This document shows, in pieces, positions 10,159 through 20,279 of a stretch of DNA of 64,000 nucleotides. The position numbers and the translations under genes were made by a program. The first letter of the stretch is position 1, and every line of letters begins with the position of its first letter. The stretch is from the NCBI GenBank assembly GCA_019096155.1, contig JAHCVI010000001.1, positions 11,532,001-11,596,000 of the forward strand, written 5' to 3'. The DNA comes from Staphylotrichum longicolle. Taxonomy: Eukaryota; Ascomycota; Sordariomycetes; Sordariales; Chaetomiaceae. Below the pieces are notes generated by a model that was not told where the DNA came from, ran no database searches, and was given only the letters and a program-made list of their open reading frames with translations.

Positions 10159-10689
10159 TCAAAGCTTCTCATTAACCCACACACTCTCATACACCACCCC
10201 GCTCCTCTTAAACAGCTGCGTAATCGGACACCTCCTCTCGACCTCACTCACGAACCTCTCCCACTTCTCCGCCTCCCCCTCTTTCACATCCGTCTGCACC
10301 CTCACTTTGAGCCTCACACTCTCCCAGTTCGGATTCCCCTCCTCCCCTTTGACCAGGACAGCAGTCGGCAGCTGTGCGTCCACCTCGACGTGCCACTGGC
10401 CGAGCTTGATCCCGTGGTTGCCCGCCACGACGTGGCCCGTGACCTGGTTGCACGCGCTGAGGCTCGCGAGCGAGTAGACGACGGGGGACGGGGCCGAGTC
10501 GGCGCCGCCGAGGACGGGGTAGGTGTCCGCGGTGAAGGTGTAGTGCTTGCTGGGGACCGAGACGTGTTGGAGGGTGCCCGTGCCCGTGCCGGAGACTTGG
10601 ACGGGGAGGGACTGGTGGTGGGTGCGGCTGGTTGAGAAGGGGCGGGTGGAGAGGCGGGTCAGGGGGCGGAGCGCGCGGGGGAAAGACAT
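10159..10689 (-). CDS. OsmC/Ohr-family peroxide-detoxifying protein, probably mitochondrial
   Basis: A single-exon gene for 176 residues of the OsmC/Ohr fold, thiol peroxidases that reduce organic hydroperoxides. The two reactive Cys are in SLSACNQVTGH (about residue 81) and ERRCPITQLF (about 155), the usual spacing. The first 25-30 residues are Arg- and Ser-rich without acidic residues (RALRPLTRLSTRPFSTSRT), a good mitochondrial presequence, with a likely cleavage site near FSTSR. The start is fixed by this leader. Its neighbours are unrelated and it appears to be a stand-alone gene. Confidence 0.9.
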   Translation of the reverse strand: MSFPRALRPLTRLSTRPFSTSRTHHQSLPVQVSGTGTGTLQHVSVPSKHYTFTADTYPVLGGADSAPSPVVYSLASLSACNQVTGHVVAGNHGIKLGQWHVEVDAQLPTAVLVKGEEGNPNWESVRLKVRVQTDVKEGEAEKWERFVSEVERRCPITQLFKRSGVVYESVWVNEKL

Positions 10690-11307
10690 CTTGGCGGCAA
10701 GCCTTGTTTGATGAGTTGCTGTGTGGGTTTGATGGACTTTTGGGGAGGGAAATCATTCACTTTGACTCATGTACATGTGGTGGTGTGCTTTATATTCAGT
10801 TCTTAGGCCTTTGGCCGCTGTTTGTTGTCTCAGCTCGCGACATCATACCAAGAAATGACGAATAGGTATTGTTTGAACCCTTCCAGCATTAGCGCCCTTG
10901 GCATGTTCTTGTGCCTGCGTATCGTTGCTTTTCTTTGTCCTTGGCAGCGCGGGATTGTTTTTTGGATTGCTGCCACTTAAAACAACATGTCGTTGAGATC
11001 ACGAAAGGCCACAATGATGGACATGGAGAAAGAAGTATGGCGGGTATGCGCGTGCCGACTGATACTAGGCAGACACTCGAGACTCTGTTCTAGGAAACAT
11101 CATAGCCCGAACAGTACATCTCAACCTCCTTCGTTCGGGAGCAAGGGATCAAGTCTCTGTTACGTAAGGAAATGCTGGGATCCGAAGATGGCATGAATGG
11201 TAAGCCAAGCAGCAAGCTGAATCGTTGAATCTGGAGGCTGATCAACCTTTGCCTTAATTCCAACGTGGCCATCCTAATTTCTGAGTCGCCGTTGTTTGGT
11301 ACGAGGC
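10690..11307. other. Intergenic stretch between OsmC gene and GH7 gene
   Basis: It contains the OsmC promoter side and the 3' flank of the GH7-like gene. Only short unsupported frames are present, and I see no repeat or RNA gene. Confidence 0.5.
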
Positions 11308-12859
11308 TCAGACGTTCACTGTAGACCCAATGGGGCCAAATCTGATATTCGACCAAACCACCGTCCTGCAACATGTCAGCTCGAGCTCAAACAACGAACC
11401 CTTGCTGGGGACCTACGATTTGGGGTACATGATCCCCACCGCCCGCGGGGTGTTGTCATCAGTAGGAGGACAATCGCCCCGTTCTCGACCCACGAGACCC
11501 TCGGAGTCGTTGGGCGGGAAGATGGAGTCGAGCCAGAGATTCCAAGCAAAGTCCTAAACCGAATCAGTTCAATGCCATGCAAACCGTTAAGTTAGCTGAC
11601 GCGGTATGCTCACATCTGAGCCGATCGACATGACGAGGACCATGGGCTGGTTCAGCAACTGCCGGTTGTGCGTGTCCCAGCCGCCGTTGGCAGTCATGGT
11701 ATCCCGTTCACCAAACACGAGGGGCTGTTTAAGGCACATGTCGCGCGAGAGCCCGGCTTCCCGTGGCAGACCTTCCCAAGCTGGCGCCGGGATGTCAAAA
11801 CGCTTGCCGTCCTGGATCAGGAACTGGTTGACCTTGGCCTCGGTCCACTGCGTGACGACCCTGCACAGAGACATTGTCATGTCAACCATCACATCCCACT
11901 TCACGCTGGAGGAGGTGCCCAGAAGGAGAAACGCACGTAAAATTCCTCGCTGTGTCAACCTTCTTGCCCTTCCCATAAAAGTCCTTGCTGCCCATCCGGT
12001 ACGGGTTGTAGCTGCACCCCCACATGTCGCACTTCGAAATTCTGCCCCTTTCCTCGGAGTAGGCCTCATAGTAGTCGCACTCCCCCCATTGGCAGACGGT
12101 CGGGCCGTCGTTGGGACAGACGTGCGAAGACATGGCGAACGAGTGCGCGTTGGAGTTCCAGACACTGAACTGAGGGCAGCAGGCGCCTAGGTGGCCCTTG
12201 CCCGAGAAATCGTCCGTCTCGGAGGGGATCCACCCCTCAACGTTGGCTGTGCCGCCGACAAACTTCAGACTCCGCGGGCAGCTGGCGTCGCAGTACCCCG
12301 TGCCGTACTCGGCGCCGGCCGCGTTGGTGGGGTACCGCGCCTTGCCGCCGTCGGGCTCCATGGGCACAAAGTACAGAGCGCCGTTGATGCCGCACTCGAC
12401 GGTCGACAAGTCGACATCAAAGGCCAGTTCGTTGCCCTTGAGCGTGAACATCTGGTAGCGGTGCTTGGAGTCCATGAGGAAGAGCCTGGAGCCGATGTTG
12501 TGGGCAAAGTTAAAGTTGGTCCGGAACCGGAGCGACAGGCTGTCGTTGGCCGTCTTGACGCCGTAGACGTAGTCGTAGTCGGCGCCCTCCACCGCACAGC
12601 CGTGGGTGCAGTTCTCGGTGGTGTTGCAGGTCAGAGTATTCCAATTGTTGCCCATGAAGCAGTCTCGGTAACCGTCGACATTGTGGAGCCAACGATAGTT
12701 GGCGTCCATGGTGAGCTCGCCATTGATCTTTTCACAGCCGCCGTCGGCGGTGCAGGTGCTCCATGAGAGTCGGGGGTGCGTTTCATTTATCCAGCGTCCT
12801 ACCTGTTGAGCTGCGGTAAGACCAAGACAGAAGAGGATAGTCAGGAGACACCAAGACAT
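11308..12859 (-). CDS. Secreted GH7-family protein lacking the catalytic residues
   Basis: Four exons, 12859-11937, 11860-11614, 11553-11417 and 11365-11308, join in phase to give 454 residues; the introns are 76, 60 and 51 bases and all GT-AG. A signal peptide (about residues 1-17, ending LTAA) is followed by QQVGRW, the usual start of mature GH7 proteins. The many Cys, the NPYRMGSKDFYG stretch, TVVTQW and the C-terminal WSNIRFGPIG are family hallmarks. At the active site, where GH7 enzymes have CCxExDxxE, this protein reads CCPQFSVWN: the nucleophile Glu is Gln230, the assisting Asp is Ser232 and the acid/base Glu is Asn235. There is no carbohydrate-binding module. It probably binds cellulose-like chains without cutting them; that role is inferred. 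Confidence 0.9.
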
Positions 12860-12937
12860 GTTGCACAGACGCCGAAGTTTCAGTGAGCTGGAAAAATGAC
12901 GGGGAAGGGAGTTGGTGTTGAAAGACGCCGCCATCTG

Positions 12938-12945
12938 TTTAAATA
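12938..12945 (-). promoter_or_regulatory. TATA-like box of the GH7-family gene
   Basis: TATTTAAA on the minus strand lies about 80 bases upstream of the ATG at 12859 and 4 bases upstream of an in-frame ATG at 12934. A transcript starting 30-40 bases downstream would exclude the upstream ATGs and leave 12859, which is followed at once by the signal peptide. Confidence 0.45.
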
Positions 12946-13391
12946 GGCTATAGCTCTGCTGCTTCTTTGGCTCGACTAGACCTCGCTTGGGTCGGGGAGT
13001 GCGAGATGCACGGAACAAATGCGAATGACTGCTACCACATTGAGATCAAGCGAGAGACAGTTGCTGAGGGAGCCCTCGCGGAACGCAGGGAATTTAGATT
13101 GAGCGGGATATCGCAAATCCTCCCACTATGTCACTGCAACGTGGGATCTCTCAATCCGGGTTCTAACGACGCAGCTGCATCTACTGATCACCTGCATTTA
13201 ACATCCCCACCGCCTGAGGTCAGTCCGGGTCCTATTCAATCATCTCCGCAAGTCTGGGCGTAAGCAGCGGTATATTGGACGGACCTGATCCATCCGCAAA
13301 CTTCTAGGACTTCTCTACTTTGGTGGCCAGTTATTCCGAGGGGTTGAGATATGCTACCAGAATCACAATCCTCGAAGCCACCCCTCCTCCA

Positions 13392-14304
13392 TCACCATTC
13401 CAGTACTTCGCCAGTATACGACACAATCTTCCCACCACACCTCTCCTTGGTGGCCGTCGTGAGCACTTTAAACATGCCGTCGGCGGAGATACTCAGCTCG
13501 TCAGGCGCCTCCTCGCCCATGCCCCAGACCTGCGCCGCCCGGTTGCCCATGTCCGTCCGGACCCAGCCAGGGTCCATGATGAAGGCGGTAAGCCATTCGT
13601 CCTCGGCGTTGATGCGAACGCCGTACCAGTTGAGCATGCACTTGGAGGGCCCGTAAGCGGCACTGGGTACTGGAGGTTGCTTCCTGTTTGCCACCCAAAG
13701 TCAGTCACCTCATGGCTTTCCGTATGCAAGATCCTTTCCCGTCTTTGGCAACTCACCCCAAAGAGCCCGCCATCGACCCCAAGGCGGCAAAGACGGGCTT
13801 TGTAGACTGCTGCAACAGATCCCGAGCGGCCTGGTACAGCGAGACGACGCCCATGACGTTGACTTCGACATGCTCCTGGATATCGGCCCGTCTGACGTCC
13901 TTGACCAGGGGCCAGGCTTTCGAGATGCCGGCGTTGGCGACGACAATATCTAGGTGGTCAATGCCGTGATTTGTCTGGAGGTTGGCAACGGCATCAGCAG
14001 CAGCCTGCTCCTTGCTGGCATCGTACCCGACCGTGATCAGTGTGGTGCCGGCGCCCCGGGCCAACTCATCCAGGCACCGGGCGGTCGGGTGGGCCGGGTC
14101 ACGCATAGCGGCGATGACGGTCTGGAAGACGGAAAGATTGCTGTTAGTTCTCTCGTAAATGCCTTCTAAATCTGCACTCCTTAGATGAGATTATTCGACC
14201 CGGAATCGGGCACTTACGTGATTGGGCTGCGCTAGGAAGCGCTCCACGAGCCCTCGCCCAAGGCCACGGTTTCCGCCGGTGATCAAGACAACGGTCGCGG
14301 CCAT
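13392..14304 (-). CDS. Short-chain dehydrogenase/reductase
   Basis: A 247-residue SDR in three exons, 14304-14218, 14121-13757 and 13683-13392, with GTAAGT and GTGAGT donors and CAG acceptors. The cofactor loop is TGGNRGLG, the structural motif is VANAG, and the catalytic pair is Tyr and Lys in AAYGPSK. The overall style (MAATVVLITGGNRGLG start, DPGWVRTDMG after the active site) matches fungal C-factor-like or carbonyl-reductase-type SDRs. It is cytosolic with no targeting signal. The substrate is not predictable. Confidence 0.92.
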
Positions 14305-14862
14305 TTTGTGCGAGGCATGTGGTGGCTGATTGCGAGATTGGGGACGGCTGTGTACCTGGTAGTCAAGGCAGGAGGAATTGCCAAGGTAGGTAGTCTTCAA
14401 AGCCTCAGGGGGATTTGAGTACAAGTCCGAGTCCCGTCTGACTGGACGGCATCCCGGCCCCCACTGCCCCACGGGCAGGAGCCCTTGACTCCTTTCCCCC
14501 GCAGGGAAGATTTTGTTGAATGCGTTGAGTTCAACACAACGCGCACAGTGACGAGACCACAGGGGAGAGTACGGAGATGCAAACGATTCGTTCCCAGCAT
14601 TGCCGTAGTGCCCGTACCAACCAAGTAGACTCGGAGTAAACGCTCCCACGTTGCAGCCGCTGCTTTCATGTCCCTTGTCGGGGCTGAGCATTGTCTTTTC
14701 AACAAACACCGTTTTGGCGGTGCTAAAGGTTAACTCATTACAGCCCTGTCTCTCTCTGTTCCAATTTATGAGCGGCTCCCTCGGATTCAAGCGGTCCTGC
14801 TTGAAGTCTGAAACCAGGACACATCCAACGCTGTGTCAGGCCCCTGGACTGCCGCGCTGCAG

Positions 14863-16137
14863 CTAAGCTTTCTTCTTTGAGGGCGAAGACTTGCGAAGCC
14901 AGGCGGAGAGCCGGCGGCGGAAGCATCTGGCAAGGGAGGCCTCGAGGACAGCAACCTGTTCGCAAAGAGCTGTGTTCTGCGCCCTCAGCTGTGAGTGAGT
15001 TGTGAGGAGAGCTTGGTTCTCAACGCGCGCCGTCTGCAGTTCGCGTTCCAGCACCACACCGTGGTCCGTACGTCGTCGGATCTCGGCTCTGACCCCTTCA
15101 AGATCCGACTGGAGATGCCTAAACTGTTGGGCTGCGGCAGTGTTGTCCCGAGACAGGGCTTCGTGGTCGCGCCTGGTCTCGGCCGCTTCTGCTGCGCACT
15201 TGGTTGCTCTGGCCTCTGCTTCGGAGAGCCGCAGCATCAGTGTTGCTTGAGATTCTTCGAGAACTCGAGTCTTGGCTTGATGTTCATTCGATATCCGCTC
15301 CGCCTGCGCGTTCGCTTCTGACAACCGATGCTCGAGATGGTGAATTGCTTGTTCGAGTCCCATGGCCTTTGCCTGTTCTTCCGCCAAAAGATGGTCTCGC
15401 CGCTCGGACATGAGCGCTGTGCTCTCGGCCATGATTGTCTGTGCCTCCTCGAGCAAACGCCGCGCTTCTGCCAATTCATCGTCTCGCTCTCGCACACAGC
15501 GCTCTGTCTCCCTTGCAGCGTCCTCCAACTTGGTCGTCTTCATCCTCTCTCCGTCCAACAGTCGACGAGCCACGGCCAGCTCTTCGACCATCTTCAACTG
15601 TGAGTTCTTTGCGTGATCAAGCTCTTTCTCAACCGCCCGTCGCCGCGCTTCTGAATTAGAGAACTCGGTTCGGGCCGCGAACAGTGTTTTCTGGAACTGT
15701 TCCAGGCCTAGTTTGGCGATGGTCAATTGCGATTCGGCGGCTGCAAGCTCCTGTGACTTGGACAGTCGCTCGTGGTGTTTGATGGCTTTGGCGACGACAA
15801 GCTTCCAACGCTGGGCGACCTCGAGCCACTGCGTGGAATGGTACTTCTGACAGAGACAGAGCCTCGCGAGGGTTTCGATGTCATGTTGTGTCACCTTGCT
15901 GGGAGGCAACAGCGCCAGCTCCTGGACCTTGCGCAGTATGGCAGACCTATCCGCGCCGCACAGGGTCCACCTGCAGCGGGAATTGTGCTGAGAGCGGGCA
16001 CGTCCAACGCATTGAATCTCCAAGGCGGCATCGGACTCAGTGATCTGGAGGAGGTTTCCAGGGTCCCAGTATGTGTCGGCCATGGTTACCAGCAGTGCAC
16101 TCAAGTTGTCGAAGGGATTGCAAGTTGCGGGGCACAT
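14863..16137 (-). CDS. Coiled-coil protein with N-terminal cysteine motif
   Basis: A single-exon gene of 424 residues; an internal ATG at 16083 would give 406 and is equally likely. Residues about 40-110 carry a fungal motif of the type CVGxARS...RCRW...C followed by LARLCLCQKYH, which resembles a small Cys-containing domain common in Pezizomycotina proteins of unknown role and may bind metal. Residues about 130-405 are an almost unbroken coiled coil rich in Ala, Glu, Arg and Leu. The C-terminus is basic (SAWLRKSSPSKKKA). No function is known. The long rod suggests a scaffold or tether. Confidence 0.8.
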   Translation of the reverse strand: MCPATCNPFDNLSALLVTMADTYWDPGNLLQITESDAALEIQCVGRARSQHNSRCRWTLCGADRSAILRKVQELALLPPSKVTQHDIETLARLCLCQKYHSTQWLEVAQRWKLVVAKAIKHHERLSKSQELAAAESQLTIAKLGLEQFQKTLFAARTEFSNSEARRRAVEKELDHAKNSQLKMVEELAVARRLLDGERMKTTKLEDAARETERCVRERDDELAEARRLLEEAQTIMAESTALMSERRDHLLAEEQAKAMGLEQAIHHLEHRLSEANAQAERISNEHQAKTRVLEESQATLMLRLSEAEARATKCAAEAAETRRDHEALSRDNTAAAQQFRHLQSDLEGVRAEIRRRTDHGVVLERELQTARVENQALLTTHSQLRAQNTALCEQVAVLEASLARCFRRRLSAWLRKSSPSKKKA

Positions 16138-16870
16138 CCAAAGAGAAAAGAAATTTGGGAGGACTGGGGCTCATGATTGCTCGGAATGATAGGTACTGTG
16201 CCTTATAATGACATTTTCTTTAGCTCTCGTGGGCTTGATGGAATCAAGTGGCGCAGTCGGGCGCTTAAACACCCCTGAGACGCACCTGAATGCAGATCAA
16301 CCAAAAGGTCGAGGCGTTTCGCCTTCTCTGAAGTGGCTGCAGGTCAATTCTTGTCGCAGGTTTGGGAGAAGGAGCCAACTGGAACAGGAAACGTGGGATG
16401 CAGTAAGCCTTGCAGGCTTGACAAATTCACAGTTACCCCTGACTCGCCGTTTGTGGCAGTGAAGCGGCCAGTTATTGAAGCACACATCCGGCTGTGCCAC
16501 CCCCCATGTTTCCCCCCAGACAAAAGACCTTCAACCTAAAGATCTGCATTTTGGAACTTGCCTTGCTCTAAGAAATGGTTTTATGTCGCCCATCCGTACT
16601 CCCCGACCTTCTTTGTCACCGTAAGAGCCCAAACTGCCGGGCCAACTTCCCGCCGCTGGATGTAACCTTCCCCGCGAAATGGAACCAAATGGGTGACATC
16701 GAGTCCCCGTTCGTTGATGGTTTACGTAGTATAAGTCCAAGTTGCCCAGGAATTGCAGATGCGTCTCAAGGTCCTCCAGTATTTATCTGCTTGTTCTTTG
16801 ACGGAGAGATCAGAAGCTTCCCAGTTCAAGCAACTTGAATACACCAGGCTCTTCTTCAAAGTTGATCACG
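16138..16870. other. Bidirectional intergenic region
   Basis: A 0.7 kb stretch between the divergent coiled-coil and lectin-like genes, containing both promoters. No additional gene, repeat or RNA is evident. Confidence 0.5.
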
Positions 16871-17203
16871 ATGCACTTCTCAACCGGCCTCCACCACCGC
16901 CTCCTCATCCTCCTCCTCGCCCCAACCGTTCTCGCCCAAACCTCGACGGTGGTAGTGATGCCCACCCCGTTGAACTGGCAAGACGCATACGCCCGTTGCC
17001 AGCAGCTGGGGCACAACATTTACCCCGTCCCAGCCACGCCAACGGATCCAGTGTACGCCGTGCTGGAGCAGCAGTCTGGGGACAGGTACTGGATTGCTCG
17101 GAGGAGGGGCGGGTCGTGCACCTGCTTGAAGAAGGACGGAGCGGGGGACCTGCTGGAGGAGGCGCCGTGTGGGGATCTGCTGCCTGCGTTTTGCGGAAGC
17201 TGA
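16871..17203 (+). CDS. Small secreted protein, C-type-lectin-like, candidate effector
   Basis: 110 residues, no intron. Starting at 16871 gives a signal peptide (about residues 1-23, hydrophobic core LLILLLAP, ending LAQ); an in-frame ATG at 16835 would only add a polar leader. The mature part of about 87 residues has four or five Cys and the pattern WxxAYxxCxxLG, YWIAR, CTC and a C-terminal pair of Cys (PCGDLLPAFC). Spacing and the WIA-type core recall a minimal C-type lectin fold, but it is shorter than usual and no sugar-binding motif is plain. It could equally be a lineage-specific secreted effector. Confidence 0.6.
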   Translation: MHFSTGLHHRLLILLLAPTVLAQTSTVVVMPTPLNWQDAYARCQQLGHNIYPVPATPTDPVYAVLEQQSGDRYWIARRRGGSCTCLKKDGAGDLLEEAPCGDLLPAFCGS

Positions 17204-17701
17204 GTGGGTGTTGGCTTTTTTGTGTTGATGGAGCCTGATCGAGACTGACGGGGCAGGTGGCTGCTGGAAATTGGGAATTGCACTTGGCTTTTTGGGTCAA
17301 ACCTGCATAGTTCTTTGCAAGTTACCTAGACTGGCAAAGAAAATAGCGTTTAGTTGACATTCATAAACAAGTCTCGAGACTACCTTACTAATGTTGCCCT
17401 ACTTCTGGTGCTCATAATGTTGCTAGTAAAATCACAATCTTTTACTCCACTTGTGCTATTGAGGTGATTCCTATGAGAAACCAAACATAACCACCCATGA
17501 ATCATAAACATCCTCCATCAGTGTCCGACATCGTCACCCTTTTGCACGAGGTCTCACCCTACAAACACCGCCAGCCACACACGTTGGCCACGGAAGCACA
17601 TGTACATTGTTGACTGGGTTTTCCTGAGAGCTGGAGTTAACCCGAGATCGAATAACTAAGTGTAGAATCGGCCCCAAAACACAACGCGGAAGCGTACCGG
17701 G
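17204..17701. other. AT-richer intergenic stretch
   Basis: Convergent 3' ends of the lectin-like and isochorismatase genes. The sequence is AT-richer than its surroundings and has no supported ORF or repeat. Confidence 0.5.
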
Positions 17702-18715
17702 TTAGCAGCAACAGGAGCTCATGAACGGCACCACGGACTCGGCCTTGTCCACTTCCTTGACCTTGTCCAACTTGACGCCAGCTGCCTCAGCAAAGTCCTT
17801 GCAGCCAGAGAGAAAACCCCAGCCACCTTGACGGTCATGATCAATGCTCGACTGCACGTACGACGGACCGTCATTGGCACAGCCATCCTTGAGCAGGATG
17901 GTGTCGAATCCCTCAGGGCCAGCATCCTGCAGGGTGCCCATGACGCATGAGTCGATGTTAATGCCCGTGAATAGCAAGGTTCTGAGGTTGTGCTCGTGGA
18001 GGAAGTCGGTCACGTCCTTCATGCTATCACACATTCCCGAAGTTCTGTTCTTGTAGAAGTGGACGTCGGGCGGCGCCGCGCCCTTGCCCTCATCGTAGGC
18101 GTTGGATGACGGGCCGTGGAGCCAGCTGTTCCATGATCCCTTGACGAGCATTCTGCCGCCGTCGATGACCTTGCCGTGCTTGTCCGTGACCTTGCCGATC
18201 TCGTCGCCGATGCCCATCTCTGTCCGGTACATGCTCTTATCGCTCCGCCCTTTACCACTTTGCATCGCGAGCGGCCTGAAGTTGAAAGTCTTGAAGACGC
18301 CTGGGTTCGTCTCATCTAGGTCTTTATCCGCGTAGCCTGTGGTCACCCAAATGATTTGGATACCGCTTTCGCGCGCTGCAGGGATGGCGTAATGCAGAAT
18401 GGTGTCTTCGATACTGTGGAATTCGGGGTTATCGTTGCCCAAGGCGCCATGGAGATGGAAATTCTGGAGGTCGATGGTCAAAAGCGCTGTTTTTGCAGGA
18501 TCAATGACAACGGAAGTTGTGGCGCATTTCATCTTCAGCCGTGGGTGGGCGGGCTCAGAGTCGGGCGCGGAGGGGTGCGTGAGATCAAAACCATCCTCCT
18601 TGGACCATTTCCAGTGATTCTTGGAGTTGCCGATGACGATCGGCGACTGGTCTTGGCTTGATTTTCTCTCCAAGTCAAGCTGCTTTTCAGTCGACATTCT
18701 TGGACTGCGCTGCAA
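17702..18715 (-). CDS. Isochorismatase-family cysteine hydrolase
   Basis: A single-exon protein of 337 residues; a second ATG at 18697 gives 331. The fold is the isochorismatase/nicotinamidase type. The catalytic Asp is in LLTIDLQNFH (about residue 82), the Lys lies in the LVKGSWNSW region, and the nucleophile Cys is in NIDSCVMGT. The family hydrolyses amides or vinyl ethers; members include isochorismatases, nicotinamidases and ureidoacrylate hydrolases, and I cannot choose among them. The N-terminal 60 residues are an extra charged segment with HWKW. The chain ends MSSCCC, three Cys at the extreme C-terminus, which may be lipidated. Confidence 0.88.
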   Translation of the reverse strand: MQRSPRMSTEKQLDLERKSSQDQSPIVIGNSKNHWKWSKEDGFDLTHPSAPDSEPAHPRLKMKCATTSVVIDPAKTALLTIDLQNFHLHGALGNDNPEFHSIEDTILHYAIPAARESGIQIIWVTTGYADKDLDETNPGVFKTFNFRPLAMQSGKGRSDKSMYRTEMGIGDEIGKVTDKHGKVIDGGRMLVKGSWNSWLHGPSSNAYDEGKGAAPPDVHFYKNRTSGMCDSMKDVTDFLHEHNLRTLLFTGINIDSCVMGTLQDAGPEGFDTILLKDGCANDGPSYVQSSIDHDRQGGWGFLSGCKDFAEAAGVKLDKVKEVDKAESVVPFMSSCCC

Positions 18716-20279
18716 GTCAATAAATGTCTCGCTTTGAGAGGGAGTTTAGAGAAGGGATTCGATCTTCGAGCTGCTCGCGCTTGACGTGAGGAGCACGGGT
18801 GCTGCTGGAAGGCTTGTCAAGATGGCAGAGACAGTTCGAAGCCAGGGGAAGCAGTCGACTTGAGCTATAAGAATGGAACCGAGATTGTTACAGGCGCGCT
18901 GTCGGGCCTAGCCGTCCTCCCCCGCATCATGGAATCACACGACTTTTGCCCTAAGGTGCCTTTGGTTCCACGAATCACTGCATCTGTCTGGTGTGGATGG
19001 AACAGCAAAACGGCGTTGTCACCATGGATTTGGTCAGCCCACTGATCAAGGTACCTGGTATTCAGTCCGAATCCCCTGTAGCGACTCGTGGTATCTTCAC
19101 CTCACAACCTGACCCAATCTGCTTGCTATTTCTTGCCTTTCCCCGAGGAGATTCACATGTGTTGTGCCGTCAACCGCCGATCCTGCACCATGGATGTGCC
19201 CGAACGCGGGGTAATATCTGGCGACATGCGATTTGGGGCCGCTCCGGGGCCTTCCAGAACATATGATCGAGGTTCAAGCGAAACGGGCCAGTCTCTTCAA
19301 TCACACCACCAGCTCCAAGCTCTCCCCACACACCATCCACGACGCACTAGTAAAGCAGCGAGCACCGAGGTGGTGTGAGGTATGTACCTTTGAAAACGAC
19401 GGTCACATTCTCAACCTAGGATGGTCAATCGACCACCGCCCTCCCTTTATCCTGTCCTCTCGAGCACCTCTGCTATGTTCACTTATTGAGGTACGCCACA
19501 GTTTCCCGGACTTCACTACCAACTACCTCTGTAGGTAAGCAAGGCAATTAAGGTAAAAGGTACTCCCAACCTCCGCCACCTCATTCGTCATCCTGCCGCG
19601 TCCCAACAGCATATCAACTAAGCCATCACATGGCCTTTGCTGCTTTCTCGCTAATAAAGTCGGCAATTGACAGCGGCTCGACAGGCTGCCATAGACCTAC
19701 TTAGGGGGCTTTATCAGACAGAAACTGATCAGGCTGCCACGTTCTGGTTTTGGTGCTAAGAGGAACCAAAGTTCAAGCACTAAGTAGCACCATATGCGTT
19801 GGGTATTTGTAAAAGGTGCCCGTCTTTGAATGTTGGTCAAGGCACACGCCGCCTACTGAGTGTCGAGTGTCGACCCTTTGGCGAACTTGTGAGAGCCTCG
19901 CTGACCAAGCCACGGGCACCGATGCAGGGGGTGTGTTCTGTATTTCTCCTTTCACTTGTTTGGGGCCATCGAGGCGATTGACCCAGATAACCGCTCTTGG
20001 GCCAATTTTCAGGTCTTGGGTGTGCAGGTTGCTGGCCGCCTAGAATGGGGCGACCAATGACAAGACTGGGAAACAGTTGGCAGACAGCATGCACTGCCCC
20101 CTGATGCATGGGACTATCTCGTTCGCCAGGGGTGGCTTGGGTGGTTCTGCACGGGTCATACTTGAGGGAGGCACCTCGTCCCCTGGCAAAGGCTTTCAAA
20201 GCCAAGGACTGCCTTCAAGGATTGCGCACTCTTGCGAGAATGTGTCACTGAACCGCTACTCCCCAACGCACATTGCGAA
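18716..20279. other. Long bidirectional intergenic region
   Basis: 1.56 kb between the divergent isochorismatase and HeLo-AAA genes. All frames are short and without domain similarity. No repeat or RNA gene is seen. Both promoters must lie here. Confidence 0.5.

Noticed and set aside
12070..12100. ECDYYE in the GH7-like protein as an intact ExDxxE catalytic motif
   Set aside because: It follows the CC block by about 30 residues, in a surface-loop position; the aligned active-site block is CCPQFSVWN.
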